A stretch of 64,000 bases of DNA from Dissulfurispira thermophila (GTDB lineage Bacteria; Nitrospirota; Thermodesulfovibrionia; Thermodesulfovibrionales; Dissulfurispiraceae), in the NCBI RefSeq assembly GCF_014701235.1, contig NZ_AP022873.1, positions 124,001 to 188,000 on the forward strand. Reading direction: 5' to 3'. Shown in pieces: positions 1-9,113 of this stretch (positions are counted from its first letter, which is position 1; each line of letters starts with the position of its first letter). Under the pieces are notes generated by a model that did no database searches, was not told where the DNA came from, and saw nothing but the letters and a program-made list of their open reading frames with translations. A program made the position numbers and the translations under genes.

Positions 1-154
1 TTGTGCACCAATCCCGCACATCTTTTTCAAATGTAGGACAGTCTGCCATGACTTCCAAAATATCACCGGGTTTCATCTTCACAGCCATTGCTGTAATTTT
101 TAATGTAGGCTGTGGACATTTGAGTCCTTTTGCGTCAATTGTTTGCACTGCCAT
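1..154 (-). CDS. TusA/SirA-family sulfur carrier protein (C-terminus cut by window edge)
   Basis: The reverse strand from ATG at 154 reads MAVQTIDAKGLKCPQPTLKI and continues for about 51 codons before the window ends. LKCPQP is the family's CPxP motif, whose first Cys carries persulfide sulfur in TusA. A strong AAGGAGG lies just upstream (163-169). It follows mvhD on the same strand with a gap of about 65 bp, so it may be the last gene of the hydrogenase/HdrA operon. Family members act in sulfur relay for tRNA thiolation, molybdenum cofactor or dissimilatory sulfur metabolism; which applies here cannot be told. About one third of the usual length is missing. Confidence 0.85.
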   Translation of the reverse strand, partial: MAVQTIDAKGLKCPQPTLKITAMAVKMKPGDILEVMADCPTFEKDVRDWCT

Positions 155-220
155 TTTTTATTCCTCCTTGTTTTTAAATAAGGTTCAAACAGCTTAAGTC
201 ATTCAAATAGTTTGTGCGGC

Positions 221-709
221 TTAAATGGCTTGAACGATTTTTATAGGCCCTAATCCCCTGACCGTCTCCACCATATCTGTTATCACTCTTACAAACTTAT
301 CTCCCTCACCTGCTGAAACATAATCAAATCTGCATCTGTCTTCTTCTATGCCCATTTGTTTAAGTAGCCTTATAAGCATCTTATATCTCTGAACTGCCCT
401 GTAATTTCCTTCCTTATAATGGCAGTCTCCCGGGTGACATGCAAGAATTATAACACCATCTGCTCCATTTTCAAATGCCTTCATTACAAATTGGGGGTCA
501 ATTCTTCCGCTGCACATAACCTTTATTACATTTACATTCGGAGGATAAGGGTTTTGCGATGCCCCGGCCTTATCCGCCCCAGCATATGAACACCAGTTGC
601 ACAGAAAACCAATTATCTTAGGCTCAAAATTGTCTGCTATCGGGGACAGTCCCGATTCTACGAAATTCTTTTCTTCGCTTTGACGCTTGACGCCTGACGC
701 TTGACTCAT
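221..709 (-). CDS. mvhD: MvhD-type hydrogenase iron-sulfur subunit
   Basis: This is the small [2Fe-2S] protein that passes electrons from the NiFe hydrogenase to HdrA. The 162-residue product has the family cysteine pattern: CNWCSYAGAD, VMCSGRIDP and ACHPGDCHY. Its ATG overlaps the hdrA stop (ATGA, 706-709), so translation is probably coupled. The conserved domain starts only near residue 30 (PKIIGFLCNWC); the preceding residues are encoded by a 7-bp repeat array (680-707) and an imperfect palindrome (639-656), so the N-terminus looks repeat-derived. No alternative ATG lies closer to the conserved domain. Cytoplasmic. Confidence 0.93.
   Translation of the reverse strand: MSQASGVKRQSEEKNFVESGLSPIADNFEPKIIGFLCNWCSYAGADKAGASQNPYPPNVNVIKVMCSGRIDPQFVMKAFENGADGVIILACHPGDCHYKEGNYRAVQRYKMLIRLLKQMGIEEDRCRFDYVSAGEGDKFVRVITDMVETVRGLGPIKIVQAI
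639..656. repeat. GGGAC-family palindrome inside mvhD
   Basis: An 18-bp imperfect palindrome with arms ATCGGG and CCCGAT around a GAC/GT centre. It resembles the longer palindromes at 9903, 11198 and 22917 and lies within the extra N-terminal codons of mvhD. Confidence 0.5.
680..707. repeat. Heptamer array, unit TTGACGC x4
   Basis: Four contiguous 7-bp units (TTGACGC twice, then CTGACGC and TTGACTC) end two bases before the mvhD start codon and encode its first residues on the minus strand. Confidence 0.85.
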
Positions 710-2661
710 CGTAGCACCTCCTGTATTTCTGCAAATATCTCTTCGTTTGTAAAGTGATTGCCCTTAACAGCCCCTGATGGACAAGCTGCAACACATGTGC
801 CGCACCCCTGACATAGCACATCATTTACCACTGATATTTCTTTTTCACTATCAAATGATATGGCATTATAAGGGCATACAGATATACATATCCTACATCC
901 TGAACATCTATCAGAATCTATAACTGCTGTAATAGGCTTTATTTCAAGCTTTCTACCTGTAACGAGACCTGAGAGAATATAGCCGGCAGCAGCCATTGCC
1001 TGATTCATTGCCTTTTGTATATCCATTGGAGACTGGCATGTGCCTGCGAGATATATACCTTTGATCTTACTCTGCGTAGAATCAAGCCTGTTATGGAGTT
1101 CTTCAAAAAAGCCATATCTGTCTATATCTGCCTCCAGTATGCTGCTTAGCACATCAGATTTTGGGGACGATACTATCGCAGGACAAAGTATAATCATATC
1201 TGCCTGAATGCTGTCTGCCTCTGCCGGCAATATCTTATTTCTGATAAATTTCTTGCTGTTTTGTGCAATAACTTCTATATCCTCAATATTTCTGTATCTG
1301 ATGAAAGTAGATTTAATGTTATCCATGGCATGGTGATAAAGTGAATAACCCTCTTTTCCCGGTATGACCAATTCTTTATACAGATGGTATATCTTTGCAT
1401 CAGGCAGTTTTTTGCTTATCATGTGATTGAATTTAAATGCGTAACTGCAGCATATCCCAGAGCAGTAATCATTATGTTTTTTATCGAGGCTTCCAACACA
1501 ATGAATTATTGCGATAGATTCAGGGGATGCACCTGACAATAGCTTGATTTCTCCGCCTGTTGGACCATTTGAAGCAAGCATCCTTTCAAACTCATAAGAG
1601 GTATAAATATCCTGATAATTGCCATAGCCAAGATTTGGTATTTTTCGGCAATCATACAGAGATGAGCCTATAGCCACTAATATAGCGCCTACATTTCTCT
1701 CTATCGTCTCTTGTTGTTCGTCAAATATGAAAATCCCTTCACCAAGTGGGCATGCTTCAACGCAAGCGTTGCAGTCTTGTCCCTTTAATTTAAGGCAGAC
1801 ATCAGCATCAATAAAAGGCGCATTCGGAAGTGCCCCTGTAAATGGGAAATCTATAGCCTTTCTTTCATTTAATCCATAATTAAACTCGTTTTTTGTACTT
1901 TCAGGACAAACAGCTACGCACTCAGCACAGCCTATGCACTGATGTGTGTCAATGCGTCTTGGTGATTTTTTAATCTTAACAATAAAATTACCGTAATATC
2001 CTGTGACATCAACGACTTCTGAAAGTGTCAGGAGTTCTATGTTTTCGGCATGCTCCCCATGAAGCACATCTGCCATCATCGGCTCAAGCATACAGGGACC
2101 GCACTCCATATTTGGAAAGAGTTCTTCGTATCTTACAGGCATGCCACCGATAACAGGTGTTTTTTCAACTACTGTTACCTTTCTGCCTGCCTCTGCAAGA
2201 CTTAATGCTGCCTTCAGTCCTGCCGGACCAGCACCAATAACAAGCACATCAGGACACATGTCTATTTGTCTTTTTTGCAGAGGCTCCTGAAGCATTACCC
2301 TTTTTATTGCAGCGTTGATATATCGTGATGCCTTTTGAGATGCCTTTTCCACATCTTCAGTTACCCATGCTATCTGCTCCCTTGCATTTACCATCTGCAT
2401 AAGATAGGGATTAATGCCTGCATTTGATAAAACCTTCATGAATGTATTTTCATGCTCTCTTGGAGAACATGCTGAGATAACAACCCTCTCTATATTGTTT
2501 CTACGCAGGCTCTGCTCTATCTGATTTTTACCATCCTCAGAGCATGCAAAATCAATTGTCTCAAAATAAATATCAGATGGCATCTGCATTTTTACTTTCT
2601 CTGAGTCAATCTTATCCTTGATATTCGTACCGCAATTGCAAAAATATACGGCTACTTTCAT
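706..2661 (-). CDS. hdrA: HdrA-like FAD/iron-sulfur electron-bifurcation subunit
   Basis: 651 residues, the length of single HdrA proteins. Residues 1-130 carry CNCG and ACSPREHENTF; a Rossmann FAD site GAGPAG lies near 143-148; NMECGPCMLEPMM near 185 matches the HdrA Cys cluster; a ferredoxin-type motif CIGCAECVAVCP is near 242; a further Cys pair follows (CNACVEACP); and two C-terminal [4Fe-4S] motifs (CSGCRICISVCP, CQGCGTCVAACP) lie near 590-640. In methanogens HdrA bifurcates electrons from MvhD to ferredoxin and HdrBC. No hdrB or hdrC is present in this window, so the second acceptor here is unknown. It lies between the hydrogenase protease and mvhD. Confidence 0.94.
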   Translation of the reverse strand: MKVAVYFCNCGTNIKDKIDSEKVKMQMPSDIYFETIDFACSEDGKNQIEQSLRRNNIERVVISACSPREHENTFMKVLSNAGINPYLMQMVNAREQIAWVTEDVEKASQKASRYINAAIKRVMLQEPLQKRQIDMCPDVLVIGAGPAGLKAALSLAEAGRKVTVVEKTPVIGGMPVRYEELFPNMECGPCMLEPMMADVLHGEHAENIELLTLSEVVDVTGYYGNFIVKIKKSPRRIDTHQCIGCAECVAVCPESTKNEFNYGLNERKAIDFPFTGALPNAPFIDADVCLKLKGQDCNACVEACPLGEGIFIFDEQQETIERNVGAILVAIGSSLYDCRKIPNLGYGNYQDIYTSYEFERMLASNGPTGGEIKLLSGASPESIAIIHCVGSLDKKHNDYCSGICCSYAFKFNHMISKKLPDAKIYHLYKELVIPGKEGYSLYHHAMDNIKSTFIRYRNIEDIEVIAQNSKKFIRNKILPAEADSIQADMIILCPAIVSSPKSDVLSSILEADIDRYGFFEELHNRLDSTQSKIKGIYLAGTCQSPMDIQKAMNQAMAAAGYILSGLVTGRKLEIKPITAVIDSDRCSGCRICISVCPYNAISFDSEKEISVVNDVLCQGCGTCVAACPSGAVKGNHFTNEEIFAEIQEVLR

Positions 2662-2684
2662 GTTGCACCTCCAATATCATTCAT

Positions 2685-3188
2685 TTAATTGTCAAGGCAT
2701 TTTTCACTGCATAACCCCTTTTTATAAATTATCTCATCAACAATCTTACTTGCCACTATGGTCACTGCTTTATGTACATCGTCTGTCAATTCTTCTGCAA
2801 ATGTCTCTACATCCTTTGCCTCTATGCCAATGATAGTAATATCGTCAGGTAGTTTAAGCCCAAGCATTTTGCCAAATTCAATTGCAGTCAAAATGTTTGT
2901 GTCATGCGTACAACTTATGTTTCTTGTAGTTACAAGAGATGATAGTGGTAACACTTTAAAACTTCCAGGCTTCACATTGCCTGTAACCATGGCATCAATT
3001 ATTATTGCCCTGTCATAGCCTATCAGTTCGTCCATAAGCCTTAATCCACCTGCATAAGCCTCTATAATGTTAATTTTGAGTTTTGAGTTTTGAATCTTGA
3101 ATCTTTCTATCTCCCTCGCTACCTTAATCCCCACGCTGTCATCTGACAAGATTGGATTACCAAGACCAATGACAACTGTCTTCATCAA
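2685..3188 (-). CDS. Hydrogenase maturation protease (HyaD/HycI/FrcD type)
   Basis: This endopeptidase removes the C-terminal tail of the NiFe large subunit after nickel insertion. The 167-residue protein begins MKTVVIGLGNPILSDDSVG, the family signature (GxGNPxxxDDxxG), and contains IIIDA, a conserved acidic strand. Its start overlaps the mvhA stop by 4 bp, placing the protease right behind its substrate. Residues near 30-40 (FKIQNSKLKI) are an insertion from a 7-bp repeat array, upstream of the conserved IEAYAGGLRLMDEL; family members normally have a short link here. Confidence 0.92.
   Translation of the reverse strand: MMKTVVIGLGNPILSDDSVGIKVAREIERFKIQNSKLKINIIEAYAGGLRLMDELIGYDRAIIIDAMVTGNVKPGSFKVLPLSSLVTTRNISCTHDTNILTAIEFGKMLGLKLPDDITIIGIEAKDVETFAEELTDDVHKAVTIVASKIVDEIIYKKGLCSEKCLDN
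3074..3101. repeat. Heptamer array, unit TTTTGAG/TTTTGAA x4
   Basis: Four contiguous 7-bp units (two exact TTTTGAG, then TTTTGAA and TCTTGAA) lie in frame inside the hydrogenase protease gene and encode FKIQNSK-like residues on the minus strand. Confidence 0.88.
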
Positions 3189-4678
3189 TCCCTCTTAAAT
3201 GTCCTTATAACTTCGCCATCCTGATTCCTTATATTCACAATCATCGGCATCTTTCCGGGCAGTGAATGTGTTGCACAGGATAGACAAGGGTCGTACAGCC
3301 TAAAAGCCATCTCAATCCTATTCAGTATTCCTTCTTCAACAATCTTGCCTTTTTGAATCAGTTTCTCTGCGGCTCTCTTTATTGACATTGTCATTGGCGC
3401 ATAATTGTTAGTTGTGCCTACTATCATGTTAACCTTTGTAAGCACGCCTCTTTCATCAGATTCGTAATGATGCGTCAATGTCCCCCTCGGCGCCTCAACC
3501 GAGCCTATGCCTATACCTTTGATGCCTTCTGGTATCTTTCTTACTTCAGGTGATGTTATCTCAGGATCAGTTGCAAGCTCAAGCATATGTTCTGCTGCAT
3601 ACAAGAGTTCTATCAACCTCGCCCAATGTGTTGCTAATCTGTGGTGAATGGGTTGGTACCTGCCGTTAATCTTTTTGGAGCCAAAGGTTTCATACATCTT
3701 CTCAAAATGCTCCTGAGCCAATGGAGTTGCCATGCTATCTGAAACATTAAGCCTTGACAGTGGAGATGCAGCATACACACCGCTATCAATACCATCAACA
3801 AAACCTTTCCAGCCAACTTTTTTAAGATATGGATATTTAAGGTAAGTCCACGACTCTACATGCTCTGCGATATGTTGATAATATTCAGAAGGATGATATT
3901 TGACAAACTCCTTACCTTCAGGGTCAACAACTCTAATCATTCCATCATAAAAATTAACCCTGTTTTTTTCATCAACTGTTCCCATGTAATAAGTCTTGTG
4001 CAGGTAGATGTCTGATGTCACAAGATCAAGATAATTAGAATTCTTGAGCACTATATCATCAAATGCCTTGAGACTAAAGAGTGCAAAGTCTATATTGTCC
4101 TTTGCAATCTGTTCAATCTCTTTCCGCTCCTCCTCCGTGACAGGCTTGCTCCAGCCCCCAGGTTGTCCTGCCGCCGGATGTATCCCCCTGCCGCCAAGCA
4201 TTTTAATCACATAATGGTTGCGCGCCCTGCAGTCAATAACCTGCTTGCCTATATCCAGACCTACTTTTTTTATCACGCCTAATATGTTCCTCTCCGATGG
4301 CGGAGCATCGGGTCCTACGATAAAATCAGGCCCTCCAAGCGCATAAAAATGAGTAGTGTGGTCAGTAACATAAAACGCCATATATAAAAGCTCTCTTATC
4401 TTTTTAGCTGCAGACGGAGGTTCTACTGCAAATAGCATATCCAGCGCCTTTACAGACGCCATATGGTGTGCCTCGGGGCATACACCGCAAATTCTATTGG
4501 TTATTACAGGCATATCTTCTGCAAGCCTTCCGACACAGAATTGTTCAAACCCTCTTAATTCAGGGACTTGAAAATATGTGTTTGCAACATCACCTTCGTC
4601 ATTTAAAAATATTTCAATCTTTCCATGACCCTCAAGCCTTGTAATAGGGTCTATTGTTATTCTTTTGTTAGCACTCAT
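3185..4678 (-). CDS. mvhA: NiFe hydrogenase large subunit, Mvh (group 3) type
   Basis: The catalytic NiFe subunit, 497 residues. Both nickel-binding motifs are visible: RICGVC at 62-67 and DPCLSCATH near 463-471. The 26 residues after that His are the peptide expected to be removed by the protease encoded next door. The N-terminal ITRLEGHG is also characteristic. The gene overlaps the protease start and its own start overlaps the mvhG stop (4675-4678), so the three genes are tightly coupled. Expected to be cytoplasmic: no Tat signal is seen in either hydrogenase subunit. Confidence 0.96.
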   Translation of the reverse strand: MSANKRITIDPITRLEGHGKIEIFLNDEGDVANTYFQVPELRGFEQFCVGRLAEDMPVITNRICGVCPEAHHMASVKALDMLFAVEPPSAAKKIRELLYMAFYVTDHTTHFYALGGPDFIVGPDAPPSERNILGVIKKVGLDIGKQVIDCRARNHYVIKMLGGRGIHPAAGQPGGWSKPVTEEERKEIEQIAKDNIDFALFSLKAFDDIVLKNSNYLDLVTSDIYLHKTYYMGTVDEKNRVNFYDGMIRVVDPEGKEFVKYHPSEYYQHIAEHVESWTYLKYPYLKKVGWKGFVDGIDSGVYAASPLSRLNVSDSMATPLAQEHFEKMYETFGSKKINGRYQPIHHRLATHWARLIELLYAAEHMLELATDPEITSPEVRKIPEGIKGIGIGSVEAPRGTLTHHYESDERGVLTKVNMIVGTTNNYAPMTMSIKRAAEKLIQKGKIVEEGILNRIEMAFRLYDPCLSCATHSLPGKMPMIVNIRNQDGEVIRTFKRD

Positions 4679-5676
4679 CTTACCCTCCCTTTCAGTATTG
4701 AGCCAGGCAGACTATATTTATAAAATGTCCCTGCAAAGTCAGGTATTGTATCAATTATCGCATCAATCCTTTTATTGATCTCATCCTCAGAAAGTCCTTT
4801 TACTTCGCCTATATCAATAATTGAACCGAGCGCTGCGACCATTTTTGCACCCTGATCAAAAACTCCCTCAGGCGGGCCATAACAGCCTGTGCAAGGCATA
4901 TTCACCTTTGGACACAATGCCCCGCAGCCATCTCTTGTAGCTATGCCCATACAGATTATTCCTTGCTCTAAAAGGCACTGCTCTTTGTCAGGGATAAATT
5001 CATAGGTCCTTTTAAATGCCTTTATCTTTTTGTCTTCTTTCTTTCTTTCACATTCATCGCATACCGACGACTTGCCTGCCCCTAATACTGCTCCTTTGGA
5101 TGGCAGTGCAGCGCCGGTTTTTAATATTTCAACAACAGCGCTTATTACATTCCATATCTGCTCAGGCTCGGGAGGACAACCAGGAATGAAATAGTCAACA
5201 TCTGTAACCTGTGCAAGTGTTTTGACATCTTCATAAAAATCAGGTATGTGCAGAACTCCTTCGGGCATATTTGTTTCAGGCTGTGGGATGATTTTAGATG
5301 GATTATCTATTGATGGATTATCAAAGTAAACGGTCTTTAATATATCTTCTTTAGTGTGAAGGTTGGCAAGTCCGGGAATGCAGCCTTCATATGAACATGA
5401 GCCAAATGCTATGAGTATTCGTGATTTTTTTCTCAACAAATGAGCTATTTCCTCATTTTCTTTTGTCCTTATAGCGCCGTTAAAAAGGGTGATTAAAATG
5501 CTCTTGTCCGGCATAGCCTCTATGTCTTTATACTTTGTATCCAGAAGACATGGACAGAACATAAAATCAAAATTTGCATCAACATCGAGTATCTTTTCGT
5601 TTAGATTTGTAACAGCAATTTCACATCCTCCGCATGATGCTGCCCAGTATAAAGATAGTTTTGGTTTCTCTAACAT
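4675..5676 (-). CDS. mvhG: NiFe hydrogenase small subunit, Mvh type
   Basis: The iron-sulfur small subunit that carries electrons from the NiFe site. The product starts MLEKPKLSLYWAASCGGCE; the CxxC pair near the N-terminus and later cysteines (GSCSYEGC, PGCPPEPEQ, CxxCERK, CTGCYGPPEG) fit proximal, medial and distal clusters. I chose ATG 5676 because GGAGGG (5681-5686) precedes it; in-frame ATGs at 5691 and 5688 overlap the MCP stop and lack a Shine-Dalgarno. No Tat signal, so cytoplasmic. Second gene of the run that starts with an MCP. Confidence 0.94.
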   Translation of the reverse strand: MLEKPKLSLYWAASCGGCEIAVTNLNEKILDVDANFDFMFCPCLLDTKYKDIEAMPDKSILITLFNGAIRTKENEEIAHLLRKKSRILIAFGSCSYEGCIPGLANLHTKEDILKTVYFDNPSIDNPSKIIPQPETNMPEGVLHIPDFYEDVKTLAQVTDVDYFIPGCPPEPEQIWNVISAVVEILKTGAALPSKGAVLGAGKSSVCDECERKKEDKKIKAFKRTYEFIPDKEQCLLEQGIICMGIATRDGCGALCPKVNMPCTGCYGPPEGVFDQGAKMVAALGSIIDIGEVKGLSEDEINKRIDAIIDTIPDFAGTFYKYSLPGSILKGRVR

Positions 5677-5687
5677 ATTTCCCTCCA

Positions 5688-7031
5688 TCATATTTTATAT
5701 GAATTAACAATGCCTGCCGCATTATCCATATGCTCAACCATCTTTAAAACAGCCTCAGTAAGTTCACCTGTAGCATTGGAAATCTGCACAGATTCCTCTG
5801 ACACCTTCTGCGATGAATTGCTCAATTGCTCCATAGATGCGCTTTGCTCCTCAACAGCAGAAGAAAGGCTTATAATGCCGTCTTTGAGCTTTGCAATCTC
5901 ATCACCCACATGCATCTCTGCATCTACTATTTCACCTACTGCACTTGTGCCTGCATTGACCCTTTCTTCTGTCTCTTTGATGATACTAACCACATCCTGA
6001 GTCGCTTTTGAGACCTTCTCTGCCAGCTTTCTCACCTCATCAGCAACTACTGCAAAGCCCCGCCCCTGTTCTCCAGCCCTTGCTGCCTCTATCGCTGCAT
6101 TAAGGGCAAGAAGATTTGTCTGCTCTGCAATATCTTTTATCACTGTTATGATACTCGTTATTTTTTTAGTGCTGTCTTGAATATTATTGATAGATTCAGA
6201 GAGATTAAACATGCGGGAGGCATTTGCATTAATATCATCTGCAATTACTGTAACGCTGTCTTTTGCCTTTAGTCCTATCTCCGTCAGATTATTTATCACC
6301 CTCGAGTTTTCTTCAATTGCCCTTGTTGCCTCGCTTAATTCCGCTGTCTGCCCCTGTGTCGAAGCCCCCAATGTTCCTGTGAGATTAAGCACTTCTCCCA
6401 GTGTGTTTGATGTGCGTATAAGAGCATCCTGAATTTCCTTTATATCCTTGGCAATAAGATATACTGCACTGCCAAGCTCTGAAATGCACTTAAAAATACC
6501 GGCATCTCTGCATTCATCACTTATCTGTTTGATTGCTATCTCTGCTCCATTAATATCCTTGTTTTTAAGGCTGTTGGTGTAATGGATTAAAGAGGAAAGC
6601 AGATTATTAATACCTTCAAATGCAATATTAAGGCTCTGTGTAATACTGCCTATCTCATCCATAAATTGTACATCAGCCTTATAAGAAAAATCACCTTTGC
6701 TCAATGACTTTGCAAAATTATCAAGATGCCTTATTGGACGAATAAAAACAAGATTTAACAAAAAACAAGAGGCAAAAATTGCAAGCAAAAATACTATGAT
6801 AGTTATAGCAATTGCTGTGTTTTTTGCAGACAAAAAGTTATTTCTAATCTGAGATGCCTCATTAAGACGAGTCTGCATATCTTCTGTTTTAATGATTGTC
6901 TCATATTTTTCAACAACATTTGATGCTGTATTTAATGTAATTATAAATGGGATTGAAAGCGATATGGTCATAAAAATATAGCCGACAGCAAATTTCCATT
7001 TTATCCCAATAGAAAAAAGTTTTGACAGCAT
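5688..7031 (-). CDS. Methyl-accepting chemotaxis protein with short sensor segment
   Basis: A 447-residue transducer. Two membrane segments (about 14-36 and 73-97) flank a sensor of fewer than 40 residues; HAMP follows ([19 protein letters not shown]), then a signalling domain with the conserved tip motif [20 protein letters not shown]. The periplasmic part is too small for a normal ligand-binding fold, so it may sense membrane or redox state or a partner protein. It is the first gene behind the sigma-54 promoter at 7076 and its stop abuts mvhG, suggesting co-expression with the hydrogenase. An AGGTTACATG-type leader precedes the start. Confidence 0.93.
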   Translation of the reverse strand: MLSKLFSIGIKWKFAVGYIFMTISLSIPFIITLNTASNVVEKYETIIKTEDMQTRLNEASQIRNNFLSAKNTAIAITIIVFLLAIFASCFLLNLVFIRPIRHLDNFAKSLSKGDFSYKADVQFMDEIGSITQSLNIAFEGINNLLSSLIHYTNSLKNKDINGAEIAIKQISDECRDAGIFKCISELGSAVYLIAKDIKEIQDALIRTSNTLGEVLNLTGTLGASTQGQTAELSEATRAIEENSRVINNLTEIGLKAKDSVTVIADDINANASRMFNLSESINNIQDSTKKITSIITVIKDIAEQTNLLALNAAIEAARAGEQGRGFAVVADEVRKLAEKVSKATQDVVSIIKETEERVNAGTSAVGEIVDAEMHVGDEIAKLKDGIISLSSAVEEQSASMEQLSNSSQKVSEESVQISNATGELTEAVLKMVEHMDNAAGIVNSYKI

Positions 7032-7075
7032 GTAACCTCCATCCTTATATAGATTTTATTTATTTTTAAAGATGA

Positions 7076-7091
7076 AGCAATTTACATGCCA
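7076..7091 (-). promoter_or_regulatory. Sigma-54 (-24/-12) promoter for the MCP-hydrogenase operon
   Basis: On the minus strand the sequence is TGGCAT, five bases, then TTGCT, matching the RpoN consensus TGGCAC-N5-TTGCW with one mismatch and exact spacing. It sits about 45 bp upstream of the MCP start and next to the gene of a sigma-54 activator. Confidence 0.8.
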
Positions 7092-7151
7092 TGTGCTAAC
7101 ATCATCTATTATCAAGGATTTTCAAAAATCTCGCTATATGCCTTAGAAATA

Positions 7152-7180
7152 AACTGCCAACTTAGTTGGCAGTTGCCAAC
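7152..7180. promoter_or_regulatory. Overlapping dyads: activator site or terminator
   Basis: Two overlapping perfect inverted repeats: arms AACTGCCAAC/GTTGGCAGTT (7152-7174, 3-bp centre) and GTTGGCA/TGCCAAC (7165-7180, 2-bp centre). They lie about 60-100 bp upstream of the sigma-54 promoter, a usual distance for an enhancer site, and touch the stop codon of the activator gene. The hairpin is followed by a T-rich run on the minus strand, so it could equally be that gene's terminator. Confidence 0.6.
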
Positions 7181-8934
7181 TATTTTAGCCCAAATCGTTT
7201 CATTTTCTTGCGCAGCCCCTCCCTGCTTATGCCAAGCGCCTTTGCAGCTTTAGACTTATTGCCTTTAGCCTCTATTAATGCCTTATTGATAATGGCCTTT
7301 TCTGACTCATCAATTAAGAGCGCTTCGGTTTCCATAAAAGCGATTTTACTCTGATTTCTTATGTTATCTGACAGGTCGTATATAGTAACAACATCACTTA
7401 CACATAACGCTACAGCCCTTTCAATTTCGTTTTCAAGCTCTCTAACATTTCCGGGCCAATTATACTGCATAAGTAACTTTATAGCATCGGCAGAAAATCG
7501 CATTTGCTGTTTGCAAAACTTTCTTGTGCAATTGTCTAAAAAATAATTGATAAGCAGGGGTATATCCTCTCTTCTTTCTCTTAATGGAGGGATGTGAAAA
7601 TTCATCACATTTAATCTGTAAAACAAATCTTCTCTAAAATTGCCGTTTTCTACTTCTTTTTTTAAATCCTTGTTTGTAGCTGCAATGACTCTTATATTCA
7701 AAGGTATGCTCTCTCTGCTACCGAGTCTTTCAAGCTGTTGGCTTTCTATAATCCTCAGCATCTTTGCCTGACAAGATAATGGCATATCTCCTATCTCATC
7801 AAGAAACAATGTGCCTCCGTTTGCCTGCTCTATTTTACCCATACGCTTATCAACACCTGTAGCAACTCCCTTTTCTATGCCAAACATCTCGCTCTCAAAA
7901 ATAGGCTCTGGAACAGCAGAGCAATTGACCACCACAAAAGGTTTGCCAAAACGGCTGCTGTTGTAGTGTATTGCCTTTGCAATAAGTTCTTTACCAGTGC
8001 CTGTCTCTCCTGTTATTAAAACATTAATTGGAATATCAGCAATCTTTTCCACCTTATCAAGTATATCCCTTATCTGACGGCTTGTTCCAAGTATTCTGGC
8101 GGGTGAAAATTTTTGGCGAAGGTTATAAGTTAGATTAATATTTTCACGCTCAAGCATTTCTTTCTGTCTCTTTTCAGCATCATAAAGATGCGCTATCTCT
8201 ATAGCTGAGGCTGCCTGAGATGCAAGAGCAGTAAAAAATTTAAGATCCGATGCCGTGTAATCGTAAGGCTTCTCTGAACTGATATTAATGACGCCAAAAA
8301 TTTTATCTTTTACTTTAAGCGGTGCACACATAATCGAGTATATCCTGTTTGCTCCGGCAACGAATCTTTTGTCGGATTCCACTTTATTGACTATCTCAGC
8401 CTTTCCACTATTAAAAATATATCCGGCAATTCCTTCGTCCGGTTTTAATTCTACTTTTGGATTATATTCTTTTCCCAATGCAGATAGAATTCTCAATACA
8501 CCCTTATTTTTATCCATCAGCATTATTGATGCATTGTCTGCCTTAATCATTTTTACGGCTTCGGCTATAATTACATGTCCTATTTTTTCAAGTTCTAAAG
8601 ACATAGCCATTTTTTCATTAAGGGCATACAACATTGTAAGCTCTTTATATTTATTAAGAGTCTCTTCGGCAAGGCACTTAATATCCCGCTCTTTTTCGGC
8701 AAGATGGCTTAATATATTCGCAATTATATGAGATGCCTTTCCACCGGATATCCATGCAATCGTTTCTCCGTCTAATCTTATCGGAAACCTTTCATCTTTT
8801 GTCCCGGCACTGCCTATAATTTTTTTACCGGTTGCATCATATATTGAGATGGAGTCATCAATGCTACTTATAATCTCCATCAAGGAAGACCGTCCTCGTT
8901 TTAAAATAAGTTTCTTAAAATTAATAGATTTCAT
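7180..8934 (-). CDS. Sigma-54-dependent transcriptional activator (GAF, AAA+, Fis HTH)
   Basis: 584 residues: a GAF sensor domain at about 115-250, an AAA+ domain at about 285-520 with Walker A GETGTGKE and Walker B GGTLFLDEIGD, and a C-terminal Fis-type helix-turn-helix (KSKAAKALGISREGLRKKMK). The loop that contacts sigma-54 is normally GAFTGA; here it reads GVATGV, a variant also known in some GAF-type activators. No receiver domain, so control is probably through GAF ligand binding. It lies directly upstream of the sigma-54 promoter of the MCP-hydrogenase run and is the obvious candidate regulator. Confidence 0.93.
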   Translation of the reverse strand: MKSINFKKLILKRGRSSLMEIISSIDDSISIYDATGKKIIGSAGTKDERFPIRLDGETIAWISGGKASHIIANILSHLAEKERDIKCLAEETLNKYKELTMLYALNEKMAMSLELEKIGHVIIAEAVKMIKADNASIMLMDKNKGVLRILSALGKEYNPKVELKPDEGIAGYIFNSGKAEIVNKVESDKRFVAGANRIYSIMCAPLKVKDKIFGVINISSEKPYDYTASDLKFFTALASQAASAIEIAHLYDAEKRQKEMLERENINLTYNLRQKFSPARILGTSRQIRDILDKVEKIADIPINVLITGETGTGKELIAKAIHYNSSRFGKPFVVVNCSAVPEPIFESEMFGIEKGVATGVDKRMGKIEQANGGTLFLDEIGDMPLSCQAKMLRIIESQQLERLGSRESIPLNIRVIAATNKDLKKEVENGNFREDLFYRLNVMNFHIPPLRERREDIPLLINYFLDNCTRKFCKQQMRFSADAIKLLMQYNWPGNVRELENEIERAVALCVSDVVTIYDLSDNIRNQSKIAFMETEALLIDESEKAIINKALIEAKGNKSKAAKALGISREGLRKKMKRFGLK

Positions 8935-8958
8935 GTCCCCATAATTTCCTGCAATGAT

Positions 8959-9081
8959 AATGTGATTACAATTTTAGTTTAAATTGCGGAATTTTTACAG
9001 ATAATGTATACAATTAAAATTAGGTTATGCAAGCTATGGCGACATCTGCATAATTGTAGGATGAACATGAATGTGATTACA
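8959..9081. repeat. 12-bp direct repeat pair upstream of the activator gene
   Basis: AATGTGATTACA occurs at 8959-8970 and again at 9070-9081. The copies could be regulator sites or the footprint of an old rearrangement at the edge of the decayed region; nothing else identifies them. Confidence 0.4.
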
Positions 9082-9113
9082 GAGTGATGGATATTTGCTG
9101 TATTTCTTGTTTT

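Noticed and set aside
3-197. Plus-strand 64-codon frame at the window start
   Set aside because: It is the antisense of the TusA-like gene, which has a perfect ribosome binding site and motif.
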